Counted from the first letter of the stretch, positions 44,124-53,897 are shown. The stretch is DNA of 64,000 nt from Cellulomonas aerilata (GCF_007991755.1 NZ_BJYY01000013.1:372001-436000), one strand, 5' to 3'. The notes: a model not told the origin generated them from the sequence alone. Made by a program: numbers and translations.

Positions 44124-45725
44124 CGGGGCGTCGTCCTCCCGGGCCGCGGCGTGCAGGTCGCCGAAGACGTCGCGCAGGGCGGGGTAGATGCGCCGGTGCA
44201 CCGCCGAGAGGCGCTCGTAGCGCCGGGTGGCGGCCGGGTCCGGCAGCACGTCGCGCCCCGCGGGCTCGCCGGGCACCACCGGGGCCCCGGGCCCTGCCGG
44301 GGCGCCGGGCCCCGCGGGGGCGCCGGGCTCCGACGGGCCGCCGGGCCGGACTGCACCCGACCCGTCGGCGACCCCCTGGGTCCGGTCCAGGTACGCGCGC
44401 GCCAGCACCGCGGCGCCGGCGGCGCTCCACTCCTCGTCGGCGCACACCCGCACCGGGCGTCCGGTGACGTCCGCCAGGATCTGCACCCACAGCGCGCTGC
44501 GACCGCCACCTCCGACCACCCGGATGGTCGTGATCGGCCGGCCGGTGACGGCCTCGAGCCGCTCCAGGTGCAGGCGGAGCTCGAAGCCGACGCCCTCCAG
44601 GATCGAGCGGTACAGGTGCGCACGGGTGTGGCGCCCGTGCCAGCCCACCGTGACGCCCCGCGCCAGCGGGTCCCAGTACGGCGTCTGCGCGGCGTTCCAG
44701 TACGGCACCGTGAGCAGACCCTCGGCGCCGGCCGGCACCTGCGCGGCCGCGGTCTCCAGGCCGGAACCGGCCGGGCCGTCCACCCCCGCCTCGCCAAACT
44801 GCTCGCGGCACCAGGTGGCGACGTACGCCGCCGCGTTGAGCACCGTCTCGAGCGTGTACAGGCCGGCCCGCACCCCCGCCATCGTCCGGAACGCCGGGTC
44901 CCACAGATAGGCGTCGGACTGCACCCCGAGCACCATGGACGTGCCCAGGTTGAGGTACGCCACCCCGGGAGTCGTGGCGCCGAGCCCGATGCCGGCCGCC
45001 TGGCCGTCCCCGATCCCGGCCACCAGGGGGACCGGCGCGGGCAGCCCGAGGGCCGTCGGGACGTCCGGCGTCAGGTCGGCCACCGGCTCGCCCACCGGCA
45101 CCAGCGCGGGCAGCTGCTCCGCGCGCAGCCCGGCGACGGCGAGCAGGTCGGGGGACCAGGTCATCCGGCGCAGGTCGAACAGACCGAGGGTGTCGGCCGA
45201 CCCGTCGCTGGTCGCCCACCGGCCGGTCAGCCGCCAGGTCAGGTACGCGTGCACGTCGCCGACCATGGCGGCGTCACGCAGGGTGTCCGGCTCGTGCCGG
45301 GCCAGCCACGCGAGCTTGTAGATCGCGGGGGTCGTGTCCGGCGGCTTGCCGGACGTCTCGTGCACCGACCGCGTCCCGAACCGGGCGATCTCCTCGTGCG
45401 CGCGCCCGTCGAGCCACAGGATCGCCGGTCGCAGCGGCCGGCCGGCGGCGTCGAGGCACACGAACGACTCCCGCTGGTGGGTCAGGCACAGCGCGCCGAC
45501 GCGGGACGGGTCGTCGAGCGCCGCGACCGCCTCGGCGACGGCGCCGCGGGTCGCCGTCCACCAGTCCTCGGCGTCCTGCTCGTGCCACGACGGGCGCGGC
45601 TGCCGGGTCGGCAGCTGCCGGGAGGCCTGGGCGACCACGGCGCCGGACGGGTCCTGGACGATCGCCTTCGCGCCGGTCGTCGAGGTGTCGACCGCGAGGA
45701 CGAGGTCCGCGGCTGTCGTGCTCAT
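44121..45725 (-). CDS. xylB: FGGY-family carbohydrate kinase, probable xylulokinase
   Basis: This 534-residue kinase starts at ATG 45725, overlapping the dehydrogenase stop by 4 nt. VLAVDTSTTGAKAIVQD is the N-terminal phosphate motif and LNLGTSMVLGVQ and VVGGGGRSALWVQILAD are C-terminal FGGY signatures. WLDGRAHEEI fits pentulose kinases. Near residues 460-485 a Gly/Pro/Ala collagen-like stretch interrupts the C-terminal lobe. With the adjacent polyol dehydrogenase it would convert D-arabitol or xylitol through D-xylulose to xylulose 5-phosphate. The stop lies inside a 15-bp repeat, and in-frame DTGEE codons continue past it. Confidence 0.85.
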   Translation of the reverse strand: MSTTAADLVLAVDTSTTGAKAIVQDPSGAVVAQASRQLPTRQPRPSWHEQDAEDWWTATRGAVAEAVAALDDPSRVGALCLTHQRESFVCLDAAGRPLRPAILWLDGRAHEEIARFGTRSVHETSGKPPDTTPAIYKLAWLARHEPDTLRDAAMVGDVHAYLTWRLTGRWATSDGSADTLGLFDLRRMTWSPDLLAVAGLRAEQLPALVPVGEPVADLTPDVPTALGLPAPVPLVAGIGDGQAAGIGLGATTPGVAYLNLGTSMVLGVQSDAYLWDPAFRTMAGVRAGLYTLETVLNAAAYVATWCREQFGEAGVDGPAGSGLETAAAQVPAGAEGLLTVPYWNAAQTPYWDPLARGVTVGWHGRHTRAHLYRSILEGVGFELRLHLERLEAVTGRPITTIRVVGGGGRSALWVQILADVTGRPVRVCADEEWSAAGAAVLARAYLDRTQGVADGSGAVRPGGPSEPGAPAGPGAPAGPGAPVVPGEPAGRDVLPDPAATRRYERLSAVHRRIYPALRDVFGDLHAAAREDDAP

Positions 45726-46735
45726 GCGTTCGGCTCGACGACGACCTTGAGGCCGACACGGGCGTCGGCGACCCGGAACGCCTCGGCGACCTCGTCCAGC
45801 CCGTAGGTGTGGGAGACGACCGACCGGACGTCGACGAGGCCGCGCTCCACCAGCCGCGTCGTGCGCGGGTACATCTCCTTCATCCGACGCGAGAGCTTGA
45901 GGGTCAGCCCCTTGCGCCGGGCGACCGCCGCGGGGAAGGCGGTGGTGTCCTGCCCCGGGATCCCGGCGAGGATCACCTGCGCGCCGGGCGCCGCCGCGTG
46001 CACCGCGAAGGCGACCGCGGCGTCGTTGCCCGCGACCTCGAAGGCGACGTCGACCCCCCGCCCGCCGGTCGCCTCGAGCAGGGCCGCGAGGGCCCCGGGG
46101 TCGGCCGGGTCGAGGACGACGTCGGCGCCCATCGACGCCGCGGCAGCACGCCGGTGCTCCAGGGGCTCGACGGCGACCACCTGCGCCGCGCCGGTGATGC
46201 GGGCGAGCTGCACCAGGCACAGCCCGATCGGCCCGCAGCCGACGACGGCCACCGTCTCGGCCGCGCGCGGGCGGGCCAGGTCGTGCGCGTGCAGCGCGAC
46301 CCCGAGCGGTTCCAGCATCGCGACGTCGGCGTCGGTGAGCGTCGCCGGCACGGGATGCAGCAGGTGGTCCGGCCAGGCCATGAGCTCGCGCAGCCCGCCG
46401 TCGTTCGTGCCGTGCCCGGCGAACCGCACCGTCCGGCACAGGTTGCGGTTGCCGTCCAGGCAGTCCTCGCAGTGCCCGCACGGCCAGGCGGGGTCGATCG
46501 CGACGCGCCTCCCGTCGTGCTCGCCGCCCTGCACGACGCCCGCCATCTCGTGGCCGAGCACCAAGGGGTCGGTGAGCTGGGCGTCGCCGATGCCGCCCTC
46601 GCCGAACCAGTGCAGGTCCGAGCCGCACAGGCCCACCGCGGTGACGCGGACGAGGCTCTGGCCGTCCCCGGGCACCGGGTCCGGCGCCTCCCCCACGCGG
46701 ACGTCGCCGAGGCCGTGCAGACGGGCAACCTTCAT
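45722..46735 (-). CDS. Zinc-dependent polyol/alcohol dehydrogenase (MDR)
   Basis: This 337-residue MDR enzyme starts at ATG 46735. The catalytic zinc site is GLCGSDLHW and GHEMAG. The structural-zinc lobe is CGHCEDCLDGNRNLC, and the NAD-binding loop is VAVVGCGPIGLCLV. The co-translated FGGY kinase suggests an L-iditol/xylitol or D-arabitol dehydrogenase yielding a ketopentose. It opens an apparent two-gene operon. No dedicated transporter is adjacent. Confidence 0.88.
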   Translation of the reverse strand: MKVARLHGLGDVRVGEAPDPVPGDGQSLVRVTAVGLCGSDLHWFGEGGIGDAQLTDPLVLGHEMAGVVQGGEHDGRRVAIDPAWPCGHCEDCLDGNRNLCRTVRFAGHGTNDGGLRELMAWPDHLLHPVPATLTDADVAMLEPLGVALHAHDLARPRAAETVAVVGCGPIGLCLVQLARITGAAQVVAVEPLEHRRAAAASMGADVVLDPADPGALAALLEATGGRGVDVAFEVAGNDAAVAFAVHAAAPGAQVILAGIPGQDTTAFPAAVARRKGLTLKLSRRMKEMYPRTTRLVERGLVDVRSVVSHTYGLDEVAEAFRVADARVGLKVVVEPNA

Positions 46736-46859
46736 GGGGCGGGGCTCCACTCTCTGGTGCGTACGTGCGTCACCGACGCCGGCGCCGCTGCGCCGGGCCC
46801 ACGATCCCACGGGCGACGCCGGACGCACGCGCCGGGAGACGCGGCCCCGCGTGCGGGCC

Positions 46860-47078
46860 TCAGCCGACCCGGAGCTCGATCTGCGCGAACGACGCCTCGT
46901 AGTGCTCGGGGTCCACGCACACCGCGTTCAGCAAGGGCATGTACGCGACGGCATCCGTCCGGAGCATCGTCTCCGTGGTGAAGTCGTGACCGTCGCGGTA
47001 GTGGTAGACGAGGCGCACGTGGTCCTCCGGGCGAGGCGCCCCCCGGGCGCCCGTGTCCTTGCCGATCGCCACGTCCAT
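46860..47078 (-). CDS. Small hypothetical protein
   Basis: This 72-residue ORF starts at ATG 47078; GTG 47087 is also in frame, and the frame remains open further upstream. It is acidic with aromatic residues (RLVYHYRDGHDF, NAVCVDPEHYEASF). I recognise no family. Codon usage matches neighbouring genes. It lies 124 bp upstream of the polyol dehydrogenase on the same strand and could be in its transcript. Confidence 0.45.
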   Translation of the reverse strand: MDVAIGKDTGARGAPRPEDHVRLVYHYRDGHDFTTETMLRTDAVAYMPLLNAVCVDPEHYEASFAQIELRVG

Positions 47079-47448
47079 GCCCACCACGTCCTCGTCGCTG
47101 TGCCGGTACGAGCCCTCACCTGGTGAGAGCCCTGGGGTGCTGCGCGGTGACGCGATGGGGTGGGTGAAACCCTGTCGGGATCCGGCCCCGGTCCGCGCGT
47201 CATCGGGCGTGCTCTGCGTCCACCATCACCCCGCGTGCCGCCGCGCGCGACCGCTGAGCGCTCCGTTGCTGCCGGGTATTCACCTTCCACCCGACCCGCT
47301 GGGCTCGCTAGCATTGACGACGTCACTTCGCAAGTCGGGCGCCCCCCGCCCCCCGGACGGGCAGGGGCCGGTCGCCCGGCCGGTCGGGGTCCGCGGCGGG
47401 GGTCACGGACCTCTCCGTCCCGCACGTCCACGCGAAGGAGCGGTCGCC
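47079..47448. promoter_or_regulatory. Intergenic region with a candidate promoter
   Basis: The 370-bp gap has no convincing gene or structured RNA. CGCTAGCAT at 47306-47314 (TAGCAT at 47309-47314) resembles an extended -10 for the membrane-protein gene starting at 47449. No -35 is clear. Confidence 0.35.
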
Positions 47449-47913
47449 ATGAGGAGCGTCTACAAGGTCCTGGCAGCACTGATCGCGATCGAGGTCGCGA
47501 TCCAGGCAGCCGTGATGGTCTACGCCATCGCCGGTCTCGGGCTCTACATCGAGGGCGGGGGCGTCCTCGACGCAGCTGCCGTCGAGAGCGGCGAGACCCT
47601 GTTCCCGGAGCTGATCGGCCTGATCCTGCACGGCCTCAACGGCATGTTCGTCATCCCGGCGCTGGCCCTGGTCCTGCTGATCGTCTCGTTCTTCGCCAAG
47701 GTGCCCGGCGGCGTCCGGATGGCCGCCGTCGTGCTGGGGCTCGTCGTCCTGCAGGTCCTGCTGGGCATGTTCCTGCACGGCATGTCGTGGCTCGGCCTCC
47801 TGCACGGGCTGAACGCGCTGGCCCTCTTCGGCACCGCGGTGGTGGCCGCGCGCCGGGTGCCCCGGGCCGACGTCCCGGTGGAGCAGCGGACGCGCCAGTC
47901 CGCCCTGACCTGA
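47449..47913 (+). CDS. Small four-helix membrane protein (DUF6220-like)
   Basis: This 154-residue protein starts at ATG 47449 with GAAGGAG upstream. Four hydrophobic segments occur at about residues 5-28, 58-82, 88-107 and 112-132. The second and third helices contain LILHGLNGMFVIPALALVL and FLHGMSWLGLLHGLNAL, with paired HGLN/HGM histidine motifs that resemble haem- or copper-binding helices of DUF6220-like proteins. It lies 73 bp upstream of a multicopper oxidase on the same strand. A shared redox role is an inference. Confidence 0.75.
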   Translation: MRSVYKVLAALIAIEVAIQAAVMVYAIAGLGLYIEGGGVLDAAAVESGETLFPELIGLILHGLNGMFVIPALALVLLIVSFFAKVPGGVRMAAVVLGLVVLQVLLGMFLHGMSWLGLLHGLNALALFGTAVVAARRVPRADVPVEQRTRQSALT

Positions 47914-47986
47914 CCGCCGACCCGGCTGCCGACCTGACCATGCCCGGCGTCCCGCCGACCGTCCCGCGGACCGAGCGGAGCCCACG

Positions 47987-49495
47987 ATGACCCGACGGCG
48001 GACCGTCGTGGCCGTCGCGGCCACCGTCGGCGTGCTCGCCGCGCCGACGTGGCTGTGGCAGGCGAGCCTGCTCCCGTCGTCGTACGCGGCGACGGACATG
48101 GGCTACGTGGACGACGGTCGTGCGGCACCGGGGAGCGGGTCGGGCAGCGGGTCGGGGAGCGCACCGCCGGGCGCCGTGCACGACCACACCGCGCCCGGCG
48201 GTGGATCGCGCTCGGTGGAGCAGCTGACCGCTCCCGCCGACCGGTCCGCGGACGTCACCGTCGAGCTCGTCGTCCGCGAGGAGACGATCACGCTCGCCGA
48301 CGGCACGTCGGTGGAGGGCTACACGGTCAACGGTGCCTCGCCCGGCCCGGTCATCCGGGCCCGGGAGGGTGACCTGGTCGAGGCGCGCCTGGTGAACGAG
48401 TCCGTCCCGGACGGCGCCACGCTGCACTGGCACGGGATCGACGTCCCCAACGCGGCCGACGGCGTCGCCGGCGTCACGCAGGACGCGGTGCCGCCCGGGG
48501 GCACGTTCACGTACCGGTTCGTCGCCGACCGGCCGGGCACGTACTGGTACCACGCGCACCAGATGTCGCACGAGCAGGTCCGGCGAGGGCTGCTCGGTGC
48601 GCTCGTCGTCGAGCCCGCGGCGCCGAGCGCGCAGCCGGCCGACGACGTCGTCGCGCTCGTCCATCTCTACGACGGCGTCCGCACGGTGAACGGCAGTCCG
48701 GGCGACACCCACGTCGACGCCGCGCCCGGAGCCGACGTGCGGGTGCGCGTGATCAACAGCGACAACGCCTCCGTGCAGGTCTGGGTGGACGGCGCGCCGT
48801 TCCGGCTCACCGCGATCGACGGCACCGACGTCCACGAGCCTGGGCTCGTCGAGGGCCGCTCCGTGGAGGTGACCGCGGGCGGCCGGGCGGACCTCGTCGT
48901 GACCACACCGGCCGACGGCTCCGGCGCCCGGGTGGAGCTGGGCGGGACAGCGGCCGTCGTCCTCGGCCCGCCCGGCGCCGCTCCCCCGGCCGCCCGCCCG
49001 CCCCGCGACCGGGTCGACCCGCTCTCCTACGGCACGCCGGCCCCGCTCGGCTTCGACCCCGCCGCAGCGACCCGCACGTTCGAGTACCGGGTGGGACGGC
49101 GTCCGGGCTTCCTCGACGGCCGGCCGGGGATGTGGTGGACGGTCAACGGGCACCTGTACCCCGACGTCCCGATGTTCATGGTGACCGAGGGCGACGTCGT
49201 CCGGGTCGCGATCAGCAACGGCACCGGCGCCGTCCACCCCATGCACCTGCACGGCCACCACGCCGTGGTCCTGTCCCGCGACGGGGTCGCGGCCACCGGG
49301 AGCCCGTGGGTGGTGGACTCGCTCGACGTCGGGGTCGGCGAGTCCTACGAGATCGCGTTCGTCGCCGACAACCCCGGCATCTGGATGGACCACTGCCACA
49401 ACCTGCCGCACGCCGCCGAGGGGCTGGTCGCGCACCTGATGTACGAGGGCGTCACGACGCCGTTCCGGCTCGGCGGCGACAACCGCCCGGAGTGA
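47987..49495 (+). CDS. Multicopper oxidase
   Basis: This 502-residue exported protein starts at ATG 47987. An N-terminal hydrophobic stretch ends near SYAATD and is followed by a Gly/Ser repeat linker. The four copper motifs are all present: HWHG (about residue 147), YHAHQ (about 187), HPMHLHGH (about 417) and HCHNLPH (about 468). The type-1 axial position is Leu, seen in HCHNLPHAAEGL, instead of Met, a substitution associated with higher redox potential in laccases. Substrate may be phenols or metal ions. It forms a probable unit with the upstream small membrane protein. Confidence 0.92.
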   Translation: MTRRRTVVAVAATVGVLAAPTWLWQASLLPSSYAATDMGYVDDGRAAPGSGSGSGSGSAPPGAVHDHTAPGGGSRSVEQLTAPADRSADVTVELVVREETITLADGTSVEGYTVNGASPGPVIRAREGDLVEARLVNESVPDGATLHWHGIDVPNAADGVAGVTQDAVPPGGTFTYRFVADRPGTYWYHAHQMSHEQVRRGLLGALVVEPAAPSAQPADDVVALVHLYDGVRTVNGSPGDTHVDAAPGADVRVRVINSDNASVQVWVDGAPFRLTAIDGTDVHEPGLVEGRSVEVTAGGRADLVVTTPADGSGARVELGGTAAVVLGPPGAAPPAARPPRDRVDPLSYGTPAPLGFDPAAATRTFEYRVGRRPGFLDGRPGMWWTVNGHLYPDVPMFMVTEGDVVRVAISNGTGAVHPMHLHGHHAVVLSRDGVAATGSPWVVDSLDVGVGESYEIAFVADNPGIWMDHCHNLPHAAEGLVAHLMYEGVTTPFRLGGDNRPE

Positions 49496-49598
49496 CCGGC
49501 GGCGCGCGGGTCACCGCACGCCCGGGTCCACGATGACCGCAGAGCTCGACCCGGACGCCGTCGCCTCGGACGCCGTCGCCTCCGCGGGCGGACCGGGT

Positions 49599-49629
49599 TA
49601 GAGTCGCGCGCGGCCGTGACTCGAGTCAC
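49599..49629 (+). promoter_or_regulatory. Sigma-factor gene promoter with 14-bp palindrome
   Basis: TAGAGT at 49599-49604 is a likely -10. GTGACTCGAGTCAC at 49616-49629 is a perfect 14-bp palindrome just past it, in the 5' leader of the sigma gene. It is a good operator candidate. Confidence 0.55.
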
Positions 49630-49669
49630 AGCGTCGCTGCGACGACCACGCCCGAGCGGGAGCCGATGC

Positions 49670-50527
49670 ATGCCCTCACACGAGCACCACACGAACGCGC
49701 TCGTCGTCGAGCACCTGGACGTCGTGGGGCACCAGGTGAACGCGCTGCTCTCCCGGCTGCCGCCGCACGTGCACCGGGACGACCTGGTCTCCGCCGGGCA
49801 GCTCGCGCTGGTGCGGGCCGCGCGCTCGTACGACGACTCCACCGGGGTGCCGTTCGGCCGGTGGGCGGCGCTGCGGATCCGGGGGGCGCTCATCGACGAG
49901 CTCAGGTCGCTGGACTGGGCGACGCGGCAGGCCCGGGACAAGGCCAGCCGCCTCGCCAAGACCAGCGTGGAGCTGGCCGGGACGCTGGGCCGCACGCCGT
50001 CCCGCGAGGAGGTCGGTGCGGCGCTGGGCATGACCGCGGCCCAGGTGAACGACGCGCAGGCGGTCCTGGACGTGCGGGTGCTGTCCATGGACGCGGGCCC
50101 CGACGAGTCGTCCCTCGCGGACTCCGTGCGGGACACCGACCCTCTGCCGGAGGAGCAGCTGCTCGTCGACGAGCGCCAGCAGTACCTGCACGCCGCGGTC
50201 GCCGTCCTGCCGGAGCGCATGCGTCAGGTCGTCGTCGGCGTGTACTTCGAGGAGCGGCCCATGGCCGAGGTCGCCGCCGAGCTCGGGATCACGCAGTCCC
50301 GGGTGAGCCAGATCAGCACCGAGGCCATGGCTCTCATGCGGGACGGCATCAACTCCCACCTCGACCCCGACCTCGTCACGGTGCCCGAGCGTCCGGACGG
50401 TGCGGCGGCCCGGCGGCGGCAGGAGTACTACGCCAAGGTCGCGGCGGCCGCGGCCGAGGCGGCGCTCGTCAGCCTGCCGAGCCGGCGACGGAGCCCGCAG
50501 GTCCGCGCGGTCGTCCGCAGCGCCTGA
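49670..50527 (+). CDS. WhiG/FliA-like sigma-70 factor
   Basis: This 285-residue sigma factor starts at ATG 49670 with GGGAG upstream. Region 2 contains LVSAGQLALVRAARSYD and FGRWAALRIRGALIDELRSLDW, a WhiG/FliA-style hallmark. Region 3 has LAGTLGRTPSREEVGAALG, and region 4 has VGVYFEERPMAEVAAELGITQSRVSQ with its HTH. The C-terminal 40 residues are basic. In actinobacteria such factors control motility or differentiation; no flagellar gene is in the window. A perfect palindrome sits in its leader. Confidence 0.9.
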   Translation: MPSHEHHTNALVVEHLDVVGHQVNALLSRLPPHVHRDDLVSAGQLALVRAARSYDDSTGVPFGRWAALRIRGALIDELRSLDWATRQARDKASRLAKTSVELAGTLGRTPSREEVGAALGMTAAQVNDAQAVLDVRVLSMDAGPDESSLADSVRDTDPLPEEQLLVDERQQYLHAAVAVLPERMRQVVVGVYFEERPMAEVAAELGITQSRVSQISTEAMALMRDGINSHLDPDLVTVPERPDGAAARRRQEYYAKVAAAAAEAALVSLPSRRRSPQVRAVVRSA

Positions 50528-50550
50528 CGCGTGCCGCAACCCGGGCCCGC

Positions 50551-50602
50551 CCCGGGACGCGGGCCGCCGCCCCGGGACGCGGGCCGCCCCCCCGGGACGC
50601 CG
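50551..50602. repeat. 20-bp tandem repeat past the sigma-factor stop
   Basis: Units of CCCGGGACGCGGGCCGCCNC lie at 50551-50570 and 50571-50590, with a partial third, 24 bp past the stop. Confidence 0.8.
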
Positions 50603-50603
50603 A

Positions 50604-50635
50604 CCGGCGCGGACCCCCGGAGGGATCCGCGCCGG
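50604..50635. terminator. Bidirectional hairpin terminator
   Basis: CCGGCGCGGA and TCCGCGCCGG form a 10-bp stem around a 12-nt loop that can pair internally (CCC/GGG), between convergent sigma and nuclease genes. Confidence 0.7.
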
Positions 50636-50656
50636 CCGGCGTGCGTGGGTCAGGCG

Positions 50657-53278
50657 TCAGGACTCGGCGCCGTCCTGCTGCCGGGCGCCCGTGCCGTTCT
50701 CCTGGCCCAGGACGTCCGTGCCCGGCCCACCGACCAGGCGGTCGGACCCGTTGCCACCCGCGAGGTCGTCGTCACCGAAGCCGCCGAGCAGGACGTCGTC
50801 GCCGTTGCCGCCGGACAGGCGGTCGTCGCCCGCCCCGCCGCACAGGACGTCCTCGTCGTTGCTGCCGACGAGGACGTCGTCCCCGCCGAGACCCATGATC
50901 ACGTCACGGCCGTTGGTGCCGCTCAGGACGTCGTCCCCCGCGGTGCCGCGGATCGTGGGACGCAGGCCGGCGCAGCGCTCGTCGAGGTCGACGCCCAGCA
51001 CGAGCGGGTCGTGGTCGCTGGACCGGTACGGGTCCGCTGCCCACAGCGCCGGGTCCCCGGTGTACTGGTAGGCGGAGGACTCGACCGCGTTGATGTTCCA
51101 GTGCGCCAGCCCCGTCACCTTGGCGGTGAGCGACGCGGTCGCCAGGGCGTGGTCCAGCGAGCCCGACTTGTCGTCGAACACGTAGCTGTACCGGCCCGGG
51201 TCGAGGTCCTCGCCCAGGTCGGTGAAGCCCGCCTGGCGCAGCGCCTCGATGGGGTCCTCCTGCGTGTAGGCGTTGAAGTCGCCGAGCAGCACGACGTCGT
51301 CCTCGCCGGACCGCGTGCGCAGCCCCTCGACGAACGTGGCCAGGGACGCCGCCTGGCGGGTGCGGTCGCCGTTCCAGGCACCCTGCCCGTCGCCGTCGTC
51401 GACGTTGTCACCGGTCGCGGCGCCGGCGCTCTTGGACTTGAAGTGGTTCGCGACCACGGTGAAGGCGTCGCCGTCCTTGACGAACGTCTGGGCGATGGGC
51501 TCGCGGGCGTTGGCCCACACCGTCTCGTCGACCAGCCCGACCGGGTCGCCGACCGGCTGGACGACGTCCTGCCGGTAGATGATCGCGCTGCGGATCACGT
51601 CGCGGTCCACCGCGTACAGCTCCTCGGGCAGCGGCACGTAGGCCCACACGTCCCCGCCGGCGGCCGCGTTCAGCCGGCCCACGAGCTCGGCCAGCGCACC
51701 GTCGGCGTCGCCGGGCCTGGCACCGGTGGAGTCCGTGTCCTCGATCTCCATGAGCGTCACGACGTCGGCACCCAGGGCGGTGATCGCCGGGACGATCTTG
51801 CCCGCCTGATCGTCGAGCTGGTCCTGGTTGCGGGCCCCACGGCCGACCGTCTGGTCGAACGTGATGAAGTAGTTCAGGACGTTGAAGGCCCCGATCTGCA
51901 CGTCGCCGCCGACCGGGTCGGGCCGCGCGGTGCGCGTGTTCGTCGGCGCGAAGACGCCCTGCGCGGTGCCGTCGGCCGGCTGCAGCCGCCACTGGTTGAA
52001 GCCGTAGCCCAGGACGAGCGGCTCGGTGAACGACAGCGTGTCGCCGACGCGCACCGGCGTCGTCGGGGACAGGTACGGGCGGGTCGTCGCGGTGACCCGC
52101 GCCGACCGGCCGTCGTCGAGCACGATGCGGCGCAGCGTGTCGGCGGCCGCCACGGCCTGGGCCTCCGGTGTGCCGGGCCGCGCGACCTCGGTGGGCTGCA
52201 CGAGCACGCCGCCCTCGGAGAGGGTCAGCTCGCCGAAGCTGGTCAGGTCGAAGACCTCGCTGACCGTGAGAGTGTCGACGGGCGCCACGAGCATCCCCTC
52301 GAGGCGCTCGCGCGTGGCGTCGTCGGCCGGCAGGTCGAGCGGGGCGGCGGCGGGCAGGTCGTCCGCGGTCCCGTCGACGCACACCTGCACGGCGGTGGGC
52401 GCGTCCACCTGGGTCTGGCCGCCGAACTCCTCGGCCGTCCCGGTGACCGCCACGGTGTCGCCCAGGTCGACCGCGACCGGGCTGAAGACGAAGACGCCGT
52501 CGGACGTCGCGGCGTCGCCGTCGCCCCCGGCGGTCACGTCCTGCAGGTAGAAGCCGGAGAAGCCCTCCACGTCGCCGACGACGACACCCCGCACGGTGAC
52601 GACCTGGCCGTCGAGCGGGGTCACCGCTCCGCTGCCCTGGACCGCGCCGATGCGGTGCGTCGGCGTCGTGTCGCAGACGGCGACCGGCTCGGGCTCCGGC
52701 TCGGGCGTGACGGCCGCGTTCACGGCTCCGCGGGTGGCGGTGGCCGGGCCCGCCCACACCAGCGCGTCCTTCGCGGCGTCGTACGAGCGCGACAGCGACT
52801 GCCCCAGGGCCTCCGTCCCGGCCTCGGCCACGCCGATGTCGGTGCTGGTCAGGCCGGCGGCGGGACCGTTGGTGGCGGTGAGGGTCCCCTCGTAGGAGAG
52901 CAGCTCGAGCACCTCGGTGCCGCGGACGAGCGCGATGGCGTCCGGGCTCCCGTTCTGGATGCCGTTGGACGGGCCCTCGACGACCGCGACCGCGGCCTCG
53001 GCGCCGGCCGTCACGGCCGGCAGGGCGAGGGTGCCGTAGGTGGCGCCGTTGCTGCCGTTGTAGAGGACGACCGAGAGCCCGGCGGACGACGTCCCCGCGG
53101 GCAGCTGGACCTCGACGAACTCCCCCGCGTCGGTGCCGGCGTTGTCGTAGTGGACCTCGGAGATGAAGGGGGCGGTGGGCGGTGCGGCGGTGGCGCCTGC
53201 CGCCGGCAGGCCGACGACGGCCAGCGAGGCGGCGGTTGCCGCGAGCGCGGGACGCGAGCGGCGCAGGGTTCGGGACAC
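50657..53278 (-). CDS. Secreted ExeM-like endonuclease with RTX repeats
   Basis: This 873-residue protein starts at GTG 53278 with AAGG upstream. A signal peptide ends near AAGATAAPP. Then follow: a lamin-tail-like domain ([20 protein letters not shown]), an OB-like ExeM domain ([22 protein letters not shown]), and an endonuclease/exonuclease/phosphatase domain with [20 protein letters not shown] and SDHDPLVLG. Nine-residue calcium-binding (RTX) repeats such as [20 protein letters not shown] occupy the C-terminal 100 residues. It likely degrades extracellular DNA. RTX repeats in a Sec-exported Gram-positive protein suggest folding triggered by external calcium; no type I export genes are present. 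Confidence 0.92.
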   Translation of the reverse strand: MSRTLRRSRPALAATAASLAVVGLPAAGATAAPPTAPFISEVHYDNAGTDAGEFVEVQLPAGTSSAGLSVVLYNGSNGATYGTLALPAVTAGAEAAVAVVEGPSNGIQNGSPDAIALVRGTEVLELLSYEGTLTATNGPAAGLTSTDIGVAEAGTEALGQSLSRSYDAAKDALVWAGPATATRGAVNAAVTPEPEPEPVAVCDTTPTHRIGAVQGSGAVTPLDGQVVTVRGVVVGDVEGFSGFYLQDVTAGGDGDAATSDGVFVFSPVAVDLGDTVAVTGTAEEFGGQTQVDAPTAVQVCVDGTADDLPAAAPLDLPADDATRERLEGMLVAPVDTLTVSEVFDLTSFGELTLSEGGVLVQPTEVARPGTPEAQAVAAADTLRRIVLDDGRSARVTATTRPYLSPTTPVRVGDTLSFTEPLVLGYGFNQWRLQPADGTAQGVFAPTNTRTARPDPVGGDVQIGAFNVLNYFITFDQTVGRGARNQDQLDDQAGKIVPAITALGADVVTLMEIEDTDSTGARPGDADGALAELVGRLNAAAGGDVWAYVPLPEELYAVDRDVIRSAIIYRQDVVQPVGDPVGLVDETVWANAREPIAQTFVKDGDAFTVVANHFKSKSAGAATGDNVDDGDGQGAWNGDRTRQAASLATFVEGLRTRSGEDDVVLLGDFNAYTQEDPIEALRQAGFTDLGEDLDPGRYSYVFDDKSGSLDHALATASLTAKVTGLAHWNINAVESSAYQYTGDPALWAADPYRSSDHDPLVLGVDLDERCAGLRPTIRGTAGDDVLSGTNGRDVIMGLGGDDVLVGSNDEDVLCGGAGDDRLSGGNGDDVLLGGFGDDDLAGGNGSDRLVGGPGTDVLGQENGTGARQQDGAES

Positions 53279-53531
53279 AGGGGACCTTCCGGTGGTGGTG
53301 GATCGGTCGGTGCGAACGGGCGCAGCCATGGGTCACAGGGACGCGCACCGCCGCTGATCTTGGCTGTGACAGTGTCGGCCACGCCACCCGCACGGGCGTC
53401 CGCGCCGTACCGCGCCGGAATCCTGACCGGTCGAGATGACCGGCACGTGTCCGGCAGCCGACGCCCGGTGGTACGACATCCACCTGCTCATTTCGTGGTC
53501 CGCCGGGGCCCGGTGCCGCCAGCATGGCGCC

Positions 53532-53813
53532 ATGAAGCATGTGCTGCGCTACACCGCCGTCGAGGACTTCATGCCGCTGGCCGCCGCCAACGGCGCGGCC
53601 CACGTCCGGCGGCTGCACGAGTTCCACGACCGCGGTGTCCTGCTGATGGCCGGGACGTTGCAGGAGCCCATGAACGGCGAGGCGCTGGCGGTCTTCACCT
53701 CGAGCGAGGGTGCCGAGGAGTTCGTGGCCGGCGACCCGTTCGTGCTCAACGGTGTCGTCGCGTCGTGGACGATCCGCCCCTGGGACGAGGTGCTCGCCCC
53801 GGACGGCGGCTGA
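53532..53813 (+). CDS. YciI-like protein
   Basis: This 93-residue protein starts at ATG 53532; the preceding sequence has no Shine-Dalgarno. It has the YciI/YCII family pattern: RYTAVEDF, AHVRRLHEFHDRGVLLMAG and the catalytic-like GDPFVLNGVV. The family is a small ferredoxin-like fold with unclear activity. No functional partner is nearby. Confidence 0.85.
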   Translation: MKHVLRYTAVEDFMPLAAANGAAHVRRLHEFHDRGVLLMAGTLQEPMNGEALAVFTSSEGAEEFVAGDPFVLNGVVASWTIRPWDEVLAPDGG

Positions 53814-53897
53814 CGGCCGTGTTCGGTCGGGGGCCACCCGGGCCTTGCCGGGACCGTCCCACGGGCTCTGTCGCCCGTTCCTGCCCGGATCTCGGGC

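Noticed and set aside
47100-47300. Possible riboswitch upstream of the small membrane-protein gene
   Set aside because: No conserved riboswitch core or strong nested hairpins could be identified.
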